Assembly: GCF_020131355.1 (NCBI RefSeq)
Contig: NZ_JAHLEL010000044.1
Location: 620,001-684,000 of the forward strand
Length of the DNA stretch: 64,000 nucleotides
Direction of reading: 5' to 3'
Source: Pseudonocardia sp. ICBG1293
Lineage (GTDB): Bacteria; Actinomycetota; Actinomycetes; Mycobacteriales; Pseudonocardiaceae
Below, in pieces: positions 19,201 through 26,892 of this stretch. Below the pieces are notes generated by a model, which saw only the letters and a program-made list of their open reading frames with translations, made no database searches and was not told where the DNA came from. The position numbers and the translations under genes are program-made. Numbering within the stretch: the stretch's first letter is position 1; each line of letters begins with the position of its first letter.

Positions 19201-19272
19201 TCAGCGACAGGCGTGCGACGACAGGCGGCCGTGGTCCAGCCACCGCCGCCGGGTCAGCTCCGTGCGCTCCAC
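19201..19272 (-). CDS. Cys-type leader peptide (23 aa) upstream of MHS transporter
   Basis: A 23-codon frame, GTG at 19272, ending RRRWLDHGRLSSHACR then stop. It fits the window's family A leader consensus: (H/W)-(V/I/L)-D-x-x-R-(V/I/L)-(A/S)-(S/G)-x-x-C with Cys next to the end. A GGGTGAG-like site lies just upstream. It ends 42 bp before the transporter. In actinobacteria such peptides are proposed or shown to sense cysteinyl-tRNA supply by ribosome stalling; function here is inferred from the motif and position. Confidence 0.72.
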   Translation of the reverse strand: MERTELTRRRWLDHGRLSSHACR

Positions 19273-19324
19273 GCCGCTCACCCGAACAGACCGCGGTGCC
19301 CGCGCGCAACGGGTGGGACCGGAG

Positions 19325-20092
19325 TCACGTCCGGCCCGTGACCCGGTCGTGCAGCAGGACCCAGGCCCGCGCGTCGAGGTCGCGGGGCAGCGCCCGCGGA
19401 CCGATCCCGCAGCTGCGGGCCCAGTCCCGGGCGACGACGCGACCGTGGCGCCGGGCGACGACGTCGACCACCCCGCGGCCACGGCCGGTGAACACCGCGT
19501 CGACCAGGCGCTGGTAGCCGCCCCGCGGCGCGTCGAGCAACGGGGTCGCGCGCCGCGCGACCTCCAGGACACCGCCGTCGACGGCCGGGACCGGCCGGAA
19601 CGCCCGTGCCGGGACGCGGCCGTGCAGCCGGAACTCGAACCACGGCCACCAGCGGGCGGTGAGCGCGCTGGTCGGGCCGACCGCGGCGCGTTTGCGGGCG
19701 ACCTCCCACTGCACCAGCAGCAGCGCGTGCCGCCAGTGCGGTGCGGCGAGCAGCCGGCGCAGCAGCGGGGTGGTCAGCGCGTAGGGCACGTTCGACACCA
19801 CGTCGACGGGCCGGTCCAGGCGGGTGTGGAGCAGGTCGCCGTGCACGACGGACACGGCGTCGCCGAACCGCCTGCGCAGCCGGGCCACGAGGTGGGGGTC
19901 GAGCTCGACGGCGGTCAGCGGGCGGCCCGGCAGCCGCCGCAGCAGCGCCGCGGTCAGCGCACCGTCACCGGGGCCGAGCTCCAGCAGCGGGCGCGGCTCC
20001 CAGCTCTCGGCGACGGCCGCGAGCGCCGCGGGGACCGCCGGGTCGACAAGGAAGTTCTGGCCGTGCTCGTGACGGCCGAGTGGGCGTGACAA
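19325..20092 (-). CDS. erm: Erm-type 23S rRNA adenine-N6 methyltransferase
   Basis: A 255-residue SAM-dependent methylase. HGQNFLVD, the SAM motif LLELGPGDGALT, AVELDPHL, VVHGDLL and the catalytic NVPY (N-V/I-P-Y, rather than the NLPYN of KsgA) place it with Erm enzymes, which methylate A2058 and give macrolide-lincosamide-streptogramin B resistance. The start is TTG at 20092. The probable SD (GGGGAG) lies inside a hairpin immediately upstream, and a 16-residue RLR-containing leader peptide precedes it, so expression is probably drug-inducible. Intrinsic resistance, rather than a mobile gene, is suggested by matching base composition. Confidence 0.87.
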   Translation of the reverse strand: MSRPLGRHEHGQNFLVDPAVPAALAAVAESWEPRPLLELGPGDGALTAALLRRLPGRPLTAVELDPHLVARLRRRFGDAVSVVHGDLLHTRLDRPVDVVSNVPYALTTPLLRRLLAAPHWRHALLLVQWEVARKRAAVGPTSALTARWWPWFEFRLHGRVPARAFRPVPAVDGGVLEVARRATPLLDAPRGGYQRLVDAVFTGRGRGVVDVVARRHGRVVARDWARSCGIGPRALPRDLDARAWVLLHDRVTGRT

Positions 20093-20095
20093 GGA

Positions 20096-20115
20096 GGCTC
20101 CCCGGTTCGGGAGCC
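20096..20115 (-). promoter_or_regulatory. erm: Hairpin sequestering the erm Shine-Dalgarno
   Basis: In mRNA sense the arms GGCTCCC and GGGAGCC pair perfectly (7 bp) around a 6-nt loop, and the second arm contains the only SD-like sequence (GGGGAG) before the TTG start at 20092. This is the layout of a translational attenuator. Confidence 0.72.
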
Positions 20116-20170
20116 GGACGCGCGCACGAGGGTGCGCCGCCCGGCAGGGGTACGGATACCGGCTGCTCGG

Positions 20171-20216
20171 ACGGCGGCGCCTGGATCGGCGGGATCAGAG
20201 GTGGTGGCGCCGCCGT
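20171..20216 (-). promoter_or_regulatory. erm: erm leader stem with 11-bp perfect arms
   Basis: ACGGCGGCGCC (20171-20181) and GGCGCCGCCGT (20206-20216) are perfect inverted repeats. The 5' arm in mRNA sense overlaps the Arg-rich codons of the leader peptide. A ribosome stalled after the RLR codons would open this stem. Its downstream neighbour AGCCGG could then pair with CCGGCT next to the SD hairpin; that alternative fold is inference. Confidence 0.6.
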
Positions 20217-20245
20217 CGGGCGACGCGCAGGCGTATCGAGGCCAC
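20195..20245 (-). CDS. erm leader peptide (VASIRLRVARRRRHHL)
   Basis: A 16-codon frame from GTG at 20245 to TGA at 20195-20197, about 100 nt upstream of erm. It contains R-L-R, the plus-x-plus type macrolide arrest motif known from leader peptides such as ErmDL. TACGGT ends about 6 bp before the GTG, so transcription may start at the codon itself. Role: drug-dependent stalling that frees the erm SD. Confidence 0.68.
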   Translation of the reverse strand: MASIRLRVARRRRHHL

Positions 20246-20288
20246 GCCGGGACCGTAGGGGTCCGGCCACCCCCGGCGCACCCGGGTT

Positions 20289-21197
20289 TCAGTCCACCAG
20301 GTCCGCGGGCGGCGCGGGCCAGCGCTCCACGACGTCCTCCGGGTAGTCGGCCGAGACGGTGTCGGGGAAGGCGGGCGGGCGCTTCTCCAGGAAGGCCGTG
20401 ACGCCCTCGGCGACGTCGCGGCCCTGCCCGAGGTGCGCGATCGCGGCCGAGTCGGCGCGGTGCGCGTCCCACGGCGACGACGCGCCGAGCATCCCCCACA
20501 GCAGCCGGCGGGTCAGCGCGACCGAGACCGCGGAGGTGTTGTCGGCGATCTCGCGGGCGATGCCGTACGCGGCGTCGAGCAGCTCGTCGTCGGGCAGGAC
20601 GCGGGAGACCAGCCGGCCGTCGAGGGCCTCGGCGGCGTCGAACACCCGGCCGGTCGCGGCCCACTCCATCGCGCGGGAGATCCCCACGATGCGCGGCAGG
20701 AACCAGCTCGACGCCGCCTCGGGGACGAGCCCCCGGCGGGCGAAGACGAACCCGAACCGGGCCGAGGCCCCAGCGAGCCGGATGTCGGCGGGCAGGGTCA
20801 TCGTCGCCCCGATCCCGACGGCGGGGCCGTTGACGGCGGCGATCACCGGGGTGCGCAGCGCGGCCATCCGCATGGTGACGGTGCCGCCGCCGTCGCGCAC
20901 GACACCACCGATGGTGCCGACGCCCGCGCGGTCGGCGGCGCGCTGCGGGTCGGTGGGGTCGAACGTCGCGCCGCCGCGGCCCAGGTCGGCGCCGGCGCAG
21001 AACCCACGCCCGCGCCCGGTGAGCACGATCGCGCGGACGGTGTCGTCGGCGTCGGCGCGGTCGTAGGCCGCGATCAGCTCGCGGGCCATGGTCGGGGTGA
21101 ACGCGTTGAGACGGTCCGGGCGGTCCAGCGTGATCGTGGCGACCCGGTCGTGGACGTCGTAGGAGATCTCGGTGGGGGCGGGAGCGTCGGTGCTCAT
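20289..21197 (-). CDS. Enoyl-CoA hydratase/isomerase family protein
   Basis: A 302-residue crotonase-fold protein, longer than the one at 8271. ATITLDRPDRLNAFTP, GRGRGFCAGADLGRGG, AVNGPAVGIGATMTLPADIRLAG and FARRGLVPEAASSWFLPRIVG are conserved; the last contains the Glu common in hydratases. It resembles PaaG/EchA-type proteins of actinobacteria; the exact acyl-CoA is unknown. It precedes the erm leader on the same strand, separated by 43 bp with its own probable promoter, so cotranscription is not required. Confidence 0.87.
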   Translation of the reverse strand: MSTDAPAPTEISYDVHDRVATITLDRPDRLNAFTPTMARELIAAYDRADADDTVRAIVLTGRGRGFCAGADLGRGGATFDPTDPQRAADRAGVGTIGGVVRDGGGTVTMRMAALRTPVIAAVNGPAVGIGATMTLPADIRLAGASARFGFVFARRGLVPEAASSWFLPRIVGISRAMEWAATGRVFDAAEALDGRLVSRVLPDDELLDAAYGIAREIADNTSAVSVALTRRLLWGMLGASSPWDAHRADSAAIAHLGQGRDVAEGVTAFLEKRPPAFPDTVSADYPEDVVERWPAPPADLVD

Positions 21198-21341
21198 GAT
21201 CGGCGAGTCTGCCCCGCGCCGGGCCGGGCCGACAGTGCCGGCGCCCCCGCAGCCCGGCCGCAAGTGGGCTGCAAGCGCCCGGGCGCACGGTGGCCGGGTC
21301 GCGCCGGACGGACCGGACGCGCCCCGTCGGAAGGAACCACC

Positions 21342-22019
21342 GTGACCCTGCAGACCTCCCCCGCCGCCCCGGCCGTCCCCGCCGTGGACCCCGCCCGGCG
21401 ACGCCTGGTGGTGGGCGGTGGCGCGATGCTCCTCGCCTCCGCCGTGCTGTCGCTCGCCGGCGGCGTCGCCCACCCCGTCGTCGACGGGAACGCCCACTCC
21501 GTCGAGTCCCTGCTCGCGCCCGGGTCGCCGTGGGCGCAGCTGTCGATCTACGCCGGGGCACTGGCGCTGATGATGGGCCTGCCCGCCGCCTGGGCCTGGT
21601 TCGCCCCGCGGGCCGGGGTGCTCGGCACCCTCGGGTTCGGCCTGTACTTCCTCGGCAACGCCCTGAGCGCCCAGGGGCACCTGGTCGTCGAGGGGCTGGT
21701 GGCACCCGCGATCGCCCGGGCGGCACCGGAGCTGGTCCCCGACGACGGCAGCATCCTCGCCGCACCCGGTTTCGCGCTGCTGCAGATGGTCGGCGGCCTG
21801 GTCCTGCTGGCCGGTCTCGCGCTGACGGGCGTCGCGCTGCTGCGCACCGCCGGGGTGCCGCGCTGGATCGGCGCGGCCGCGCTGGCCGGGTCGCTGCTGT
21901 TGTTCGTGCCGCTGCCCGAGGCCCCCGTCTTCAGCGGGTTGCACGTGGAGCTGCTGCGCGGGATCGCCGTCGCGGGCCTCGGGATGGTCATGATCCGTGA
22001 GGTGCGGCCGGTCCGGTGA
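21342..22019 (+). CDS. Six-helix integral membrane protein, unknown function
   Basis: A 225-residue protein with about six hydrophobic segments (LVVGGGAMLLASAVLSLAGG, LSIYAGALALMMGLPAAWAW, LGFGLYFLGNALSA, LLQMVGGLVLLAGLALTGVA and two more). GTG at 21342 follows a GGAAGGA site. No motif that would assign a function was recognised. It is divergent from the crotonase and convergent with the DUF1990 gene, only 10 bp away. Confidence 0.72.
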   Translation: MTLQTSPAAPAVPAVDPARRRLVVGGGAMLLASAVLSLAGGVAHPVVDGNAHSVESLLAPGSPWAQLSIYAGALALMMGLPAAWAWFAPRAGVLGTLGFGLYFLGNALSAQGHLVVEGLVAPAIARAAPELVPDDGSILAAPGFALLQMVGGLVLLAGLALTGVALLRTAGVPRWIGAAALAGSLLLFVPLPEAPVFSGLHVELLRGIAVAGLGMVMIREVRPVR

Positions 22020-22029
22020 CGCCGCGGTG

Positions 22030-22782
22030 TCAGCCGGCGGTCGGGAACCGCCGGGTGCGCACCGTCACGCCGCCGTCCGGGCGGCCACCCGCGAGGGCGG
22101 CCGCCCGGATGCAGGCGTGCGTCCACATGTTGAACTGCACCTCCTTGGCCACCCGCAGCGTGTTGTAGAGCACGTGCGAGAGCCGGTCCCCGGGACGTGC
22201 CCAGGACTCGATGTCGAAGCGCAGCATCTGCGGGTGGTCCGGGTCGACACGGGTGCGGAAGTCGATCCGGCCCGCCTCCAGGTGCCCGCGCAGCGTGACG
22301 AAGGAGAACTCCGTCGGTGCGGCGGCGGCCACCCGCACCGGGCCGTCCCACGGACCGGGCATCCGGATGAGGAACTCGTCGCCGACCGCCATCGCCCCGT
22401 GCTCACCCCGGGTGCGGCGGAACACCGCGAACTCCGGTGACCAGCGGTCGGGGTCGGCGGCGAGGGCCGTCATGAGCTCCTCGGGGCTGCACCGGGAGCC
22501 GCGGATGCGCACGGAGTAGCGCCGGTGCAGCAGCGTCCCGTAGCCGTCCGAGGGGCGCTGGACGTCATCGGTCCCGGCACCCTGCGGGGAGGCGGGCGGC
22601 AGGTCCGCCAGGTCCCCGACGACGTCGCTGCGGTGGATCGGGGTGGTGCGCCAGAAGTAGCGCCAGGACACCAGCACCAGCCCCACCGGCCAGCGCAGCA
22701 ACGCCGACACGCGACGGGACCGCCGGTCACCGGTCACCGGGGTGGACCGTTCGCTCGCCGTGGCCGTACTGGAGGTCCGCAC
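22030..22782 (-). CDS. DUF1990-family protein with N-terminal membrane helix
   Basis: A 250-residue protein. A hydrophobic segment near residue 20 (LLRWPVGLVLVSWRYFW) is followed by a beta-rich domain. TLRGHLEAGRIDFRTRVD and FDIESWARPGDRL correspond to TLHGHLEEGRLTYEVVKD and FVIRAFSRPAHI in the gene at 23128, so the two are distant paralogues. DUF1990 proteins have a START-like fold and no known activity. The GTG start at 22782 is a best guess; no strong ribosome site is seen. Confidence 0.65.
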   Translation of the reverse strand: MRTSSTATASERSTPVTGDRRSRRVSALLRWPVGLVLVSWRYFWRTTPIHRSDVVGDLADLPPASPQGAGTDDVQRPSDGYGTLLHRRYSVRIRGSRCSPEELMTALAADPDRWSPEFAVFRRTRGEHGAMAVGDEFLIRMPGPWDGPVRVAAAAPTEFSFVTLRGHLEAGRIDFRTRVDPDHPQMLRFDIESWARPGDRLSHVLYNTLRVAKEVQFNMWTHACIRAAALAGGRPDGGVTVRTRRFPTAG

Positions 22783-22840
22783 GGCGTAGGCATACCCCCT
22801 GTACGGGATTACATCCGCCGGGAGCGGGGAACGGAGGGCC

Positions 22841-23071
22841 ATGACGGTCGGACGTGTCCTGCACCGGGTCGGGTTGCGCGGTGCCCAGCTCCAGTGGTTC
22901 TCCCTCGGCTCGGTGGGCTTCTCCATCGCCCTGTGGCTGCGCGCGAAGACCGTCGACCAGGACGAGCGCGGCAACGCCGAACGCCGCGCGGTCTTCGTCG
23001 GCCTGTGGCCGTCGATGTTCTGGCTGATCGGTGACGCGATGCGGCGCGAGGAGAAGGGCCTGCGGTCCTGA
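22841..23071 (+). CDS. Small hypothetical protein with a hydrophobic segment
   Basis: A 76-residue basic protein. Hydrophobic stretches LGSVGFSIALWL and RAVFVGLWPSMFWLIG could form one or two short membrane helices. The ATG at 22841 has GGAG 5 bp upstream. It is divergent from the first DUF1990 gene and precedes the second, suggesting a small membrane-associated module. No family recognised. Confidence 0.6.
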   Translation: MTVGRVLHRVGLRGAQLQWFSLGSVGFSIALWLRAKTVDQDERGNAERRAVFVGLWPSMFWLIGDAMRREEKGLRS

Positions 23072-23127
23072 AGCGCCCCGCCCCCGAGGACCGTCGCACC
23101 GACCTGGACGGGCTCGCCGCACGAGGC

Positions 23128-23793
23128 GTGAACTTCGACGACGCCGAGACCCCCACCGACACCCACGACCCCCGATGGCACGTCGACCACGGCCGGGCCC
23201 TGGTCGGCACCGAACCGCCCGGCGACCCGGTGCCCGACGGCCCCTGGGAGCGCGCCTGCGCGGTGCTGCGCGACTACCAGTTCACCGCCCCGAGCCGGCT
23301 GCGCGGGGTGTTCCGCCCGGCCGACCCGTTGCTGGGGCGGGACATGCTGCTGGAGGGCCGGTTCGGCCCGATGCGGTTCCACCTCGGCGTCCGTGTCACC
23401 GGCCTGGTCGACGGGACCGTCGACGGCCGCCGCGTCTGGGGCTGGACCTACGAGACCCTGCACGGGCACCTGGAGGAGGGCCGGCTCACCTACGAGGTGG
23501 TCAAGGACCTCACGACCGGCGACGTCGAGTTCGTCATCCGCGCGTTCTCCCGGCCCGCACACATCCCGAACCCGCTGTACCGGCTCGGCTTCGGCCTGTT
23601 CGGCCGCGCGGTGCAGCTCGAGTTCTACCATCGGGCCGGGCAGCGGGTCCGCGAGCTCGTCGCGGCCGCGGCGGCGGGCAGACCGCTGCCGCAGCCGTTG
23701 CCGGGTGCCGACGGCGTGACCGTCGCCCCGCAGAACAGCGGACGGCACTGGACGGACCCGTTCGCCGTGCTCGTCCGCCACCCGGGTGCGTGA
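23128..23793 (+). CDS. DUF1990-family protein
   Basis: A 221-residue soluble protein whose core (GPWERACAVLRDYQFTAP, FHLGVRVTG, WGWTYETLHGHLEEGR and VEFVIRAFSRPAHIPNPLYRLGF) fits DUF1990, a lipid-binding-like fold of unknown function. GTG at 23128 with CGAGG upstream is used. The frame is open for about 20 more codons upstream to the previous stop, and family alignments could favour an earlier start. It sits between two small membrane proteins. Confidence 0.75.
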   Translation: MNFDDAETPTDTHDPRWHVDHGRALVGTEPPGDPVPDGPWERACAVLRDYQFTAPSRLRGVFRPADPLLGRDMLLEGRFGPMRFHLGVRVTGLVDGTVDGRRVWGWTYETLHGHLEEGRLTYEVVKDLTTGDVEFVIRAFSRPAHIPNPLYRLGFGLFGRAVQLEFYHRAGQRVRELVAAAAAGRPLPQPLPGADGVTVAPQNSGRHWTDPFAVLVRHPGA

Positions 23794-23815
23794 TCCGGTG
23801 AAGGGGGAGCCCGAG

Positions 23816-24238
23816 ATGGACGAGGAGATCCGGCGTCCGAACCCGTTCCGCTGGCTGGCCTACGCCTTCGGTGCCCGGCTGCCGCCGCGGAACCGGCGCT
23901 GGGTGCTGTACGACGTCACGACCCGTACCTGGGTCCTGCGCCATCTCGTCCGCACCACGGTGCAGCTGGTCCCGCTGCTGGCCCTGCTGTACCTGGTCGT
24001 GCCCGGCCCGCCGTGGGTGCGGCTGGGTGCCATCGCCTCGGGTGCGGTGATCGGCTACTTCTACTCGACGGTCTACGTCGTCGAGGCGTGCGAGACCCGG
24101 GTGATGAAGGCCGACTACCCGGTGGGGGCGGCCGCCGCGACCCGCGAGGCACGGCGGGCCGAGCAGCACGTCGACGCCCGGCTCCGCCACGACCACGAGT
24201 ACCGCGAGGAGCGCGGCCGGGACGACCGCCGCGGCTGA
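23816..24238 (+). CDS. DUF5313-family membrane protein
   Basis: A 140-residue protein. The N-terminal RRPNPFRWLAYAFGARLPP and WVLYDVTTRTWVLRHLVRT are characteristic of the actinobacterial DUF5313 family; two helices follow (LVPLLALLYLVVPG and LGAIASGAVIGYFYST), then a charged tail. ATG 23816 has an AAGGGGGAG site. Function unknown. Confidence 0.8.
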   Translation: MDEEIRRPNPFRWLAYAFGARLPPRNRRWVLYDVTTRTWVLRHLVRTTVQLVPLLALLYLVVPGPPWVRLGAIASGAVIGYFYSTVYVVEACETRVMKADYPVGAAAATREARRAEQHVDARLRHDHEYREERGRDDRRG

Positions 24239-24309
24239 CGCCCCGCCCTCGGCCGCACCGGGCCCGCCCTCGGCCGCACCGCACCGCCACCGTGCCCGCC
24301 GTCGACACG

Positions 24310-24379
24310 CCGTGGCGCCCCGGGCCGGTGCGCGGCGCCCGGCGGACGGGGTACCGCGCGGCGGCCCGGGGCGCCACGG
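24310..24379. terminator. Bidirectional terminator between convergent genes
   Basis: Perfect 17-bp arms, CCGTGGCGCCCCGGGCC (24310-24326) and its complement (24363-24379), around a 36-nt GC-rich loop that can pair further. It lies between DUF5313 and the convergent amino-acid dehydrogenase. A short direct repeat, CGCCCTCGGCCGCACCG, occurs twice just to its left. Confidence 0.75.
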
Positions 24380-24401
24380 GTGGAGCAGGTCGGACCGGGG
24401 G

Positions 24402-25664
24402 TCAGGGGATGACGACCGGGCCGGTCGTCGGGGCCGGGTCGTCGGCCCAGCGGTGCCCGGTCTCGCGCGGGGTGACGCCCTCCTCGGACCACGCGGCCAG
24501 CAGCTGCGCGACCTTGGTGTGCATCACCGTGCGGAGCCGGTCGAAGGAGTTCTGCGGGTCGTCGTCGACCTCACCGAGCAGCAGCCACCAGGCCCAGGCG
24601 ACCGCACCGGCGTTCGCGACGAAGTCCGGCAGCACCGGCACCCCGCGGGCGGCGAGCATGGCCTCGGCCTCCGGGGTGGTCGCGGCGTTCGCGGCCTCCA
24701 CGACGACGCGGGCCCGCACGTCGTAGGAGTTGTCCGGGGTGATCGCGTAGGAGATCGCGGCCGGGACCAGGATGTCGACCTCGGCGGACAGGATCGCGGT
24801 GCGCGGCAGCTGCTCGACGCCCGCGGGCAGCCGGCTGCGGTCGATCTCGCCGAAGCCGTCGCGCAGGTCCAGCAGCGCGGGCACGTCGAGCCCGTCGGCG
24901 CAGTGCAGGGTCCCCGCGGCGTCGGCCAGGGTGGTCACCTTCATCCCGGCCTCGTGCAGGTAGAAGGCGGCCGCGCCGCCCATCGTGCCGACGCCCTGGA
25001 TCGCGACCGTCGTGTCGGCCGGGATCCGGCCCCAGGACACCGCGGAGGCCAGGCAGGCGTGGGCGACGCCGTAGCCGCCGATCACGTCGCCCAGCTCGAA
25101 CCCGCCGTCGACCTCGGCCGTGAGCCCGGTGCGCACCCGCTCCAGGGTCGCGGCCGGGTCGGCGGCGCGGCTGATGGCGGCGTGGTAGCTCTGCCCGAGC
25201 CCGATCCTCTCGAAGACCTCGTCGATCAGGTGCTGCGGGACGCCGAGGTCCTCCGCGGTCACCCAGTGCGCGTCGATCCAGGGACGCATGGCCTCGCAGA
25301 AGCGCTCGAGCACCTCGACGGCACGCGGGTCCTTCGGGTCGAAGTCGATGCCGCCCTTCGCCCCACCGATCGGCAGGTCGAAGGTGGCGGTCTTGTTGGC
25401 CATGCCGCGCGCGAGGTCCTCGACCTCGGACAACGTACAGCCGGCCCGCATCCGGGTACCGCCGGTGGCCAGACCCGCCCGCAGGGTGTGCACGACCAGG
25501 TAGCCGACCGCGCCGGTCACGGCGTCGTTCCACTGCAGGCGCATGTAGGGCTCGGGACGGCGGACGACCGGAGCGACGGTGGGCGCCGGGGCGCCGGAGA
25601 CGTAGGGGACGGCCGTGGCCGCCGTCTGCGGGGTGCTCCCGGCCGGGTTCTGCATCGTCGTCAT
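24402..25664 (-). CDS. Glu/Leu/Phe/Val dehydrogenase
   Basis: A 420-residue NAD(P)-dependent amino-acid dehydrogenase. LPIGGAKGGIDFDPKD carries the catalytic lysine loop, TAEDLGVP the conserved aspartate, and VAIQGVGTMGGAAAFYLHEAG the Rossmann dinucleotide motif; DILVPAAISYAI and VVEAANAATTPEAEAML follow as in glutamate dehydrogenases. The substrate within the family cannot be fixed by eye. A divergently transcribed LysR regulator 207 bp away probably controls it. Confidence 0.9.
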   Translation of the reverse strand: MTTMQNPAGSTPQTAATAVPYVSGAPAPTVAPVVRRPEPYMRLQWNDAVTGAVGYLVVHTLRAGLATGGTRMRAGCTLSEVEDLARGMANKTATFDLPIGGAKGGIDFDPKDPRAVEVLERFCEAMRPWIDAHWVTAEDLGVPQHLIDEVFERIGLGQSYHAAISRAADPAATLERVRTGLTAEVDGGFELGDVIGGYGVAHACLASAVSWGRIPADTTVAIQGVGTMGGAAAFYLHEAGMKVTTLADAAGTLHCADGLDVPALLDLRDGFGEIDRSRLPAGVEQLPRTAILSAEVDILVPAAISYAITPDNSYDVRARVVVEAANAATTPEAEAMLAARGVPVLPDFVANAGAVAWAWWLLLGEVDDDPQNSFDRLRTVMHTKVAQLLAAWSEEGVTPRETGHRWADDPAPTTGPVVIP

Positions 25665-25871
25665 GGCGACCCACCTCCTGCTCGTACTGCACCGGTCGTC
25701 GCCGCCAGGGGCCGTTCCGGTCTCGTCGACATCGCGGACCTCGTCGTCCCCCCGGCGGCAGTCGTTCCCGACCGGTGGCCCCAGGTTGCGGTCGCACCCG
25801 GCCCCGCGTCCATTTACGGATCATTCACGGCGCTGTTCACCGTTCCTGCACAGCGCAATAAGCTCTGCCAC

Positions 25872-26822
25872 ATGGAGCTGTCCCTGCCCCGGCTGCGGAT
25901 GTTGCGTGAGCTGCACCGGCGGGGAACGATCACCGCGGCGGCGACCGCGATGCACTACACCGCCTCGGCGGTGTCCCAGCAGCTCGCCCAGCTCGAACGC
26001 GACGTCGGGACCCGCCTGTTCGAACGGCGGGGGCGGCGGGTCCAGCTCACCGACCTGGGTGTCCTGCTGGCCGAGCACGCCGAGGAGATCCTGGCCTCGG
26101 TCGAGCGCGCCACCCAGGCGCTGGAGGAGGCGGGCGAGACCGTCGCGGCGAAGCTCAGCGCCGGGGTCTGGGCCTCGGTCGCCTCGGGCCTGCTGCCGGA
26201 CGCGTTGACCGCTCTGGCCCGCACCCACCCGGGGATCGTGGTGCGCACCCGTGAGCTCGCCCCGGAGGAGACCGCGGCGGCGGTGCGCGACGGTGAGCTC
26301 GACCTGTCGTTCGTCATCGACTACTCCAACTACCCGATGACGTGGGACACCGGCCTGGAGCGCGCGGTCATCGCCGTCGAGCGGGTCTACGCGGCGGTGC
26401 CCGCCGGGGCGGTGCCCGCGGCGAGCGTGATGCTGTCGGAGCTGGCCGAGCACCCGTGGATCGTGTCGCCCGCCCGGTCGCACTTCGGACATGCGGCCCG
26501 GCTGGCCTGCCAGAGCGCGGGCTTCGAGCCGCGGATCCACCACGAGGTCGAGGAGCAGGCCACCGCGATGGCGATGGTCGCGGCCGGGCTCGGCGTCACC
26601 CTGGTGACCGACCTGGGCCTGGCGCTGCGACCGCCCGGGGTCGACATCGTCGCGCTCGGCGACGCCCTCACCCGCACCGTGTCGCTGGCCTACCGCACCA
26701 CCACCGGGCGCCGGGCCGCGCTGCCGCTGGTGATCGAGGCCGTCCGGACCGCGGCGGCCCAGAAGGGACTCGGGGCGGACACGCCCGTCCCGGTGCAGCC
26801 GGAGTCACTCGGCCTGGCCTGA
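25872..26822 (+). CDS. LysR-family transcriptional regulator
   Basis: A 316-residue regulator with an N-terminal winged helix-turn-helix (LRMLRELHRRGTITAAATAM, TASAVSQQLAQLERDVG, TRLFERRGRRVQLTDLG) and a periplasmic-binding-like sensor domain. It is divergent from the amino-acid dehydrogenase, the classic LysR arrangement. The 207-bp gap contains an AT-richer stretch (about 25810-25870) that probably holds both promoters and the LysR site; no clean T-N11-A palindrome was chosen. Confidence 0.9.
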   Translation: MELSLPRLRMLRELHRRGTITAAATAMHYTASAVSQQLAQLERDVGTRLFERRGRRVQLTDLGVLLAEHAEEILASVERATQALEEAGETVAAKLSAGVWASVASGLLPDALTALARTHPGIVVRTRELAPEETAAAVRDGELDLSFVIDYSNYPMTWDTGLERAVIAVERVYAAVPAGAVPAASVMLSELAEHPWIVSPARSHFGHAARLACQSAGFEPRIHHEVEEQATAMAMVAAGLGVTLVTDLGLALRPPGVDIVALGDALTRTVSLAYRTTTGRRAALPLVIEAVRTAAAQKGLGADTPVPVQPESLGLA

Positions 26823-26892
26823 GCCCCGGCCCGGCACGGAATCGTCGGGAGCCGGTCGAACCGTTTCCGCCGCCGGTTCCGAAGAACTGTTC

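Noticed and set aside
19325..20092. KsgA/RsmA housekeeping 16S dimethyltransferase
   Set aside because: The NVPY motif, length and the attenuator-like leader fit Erm better than KsgA, which has NLPYN.
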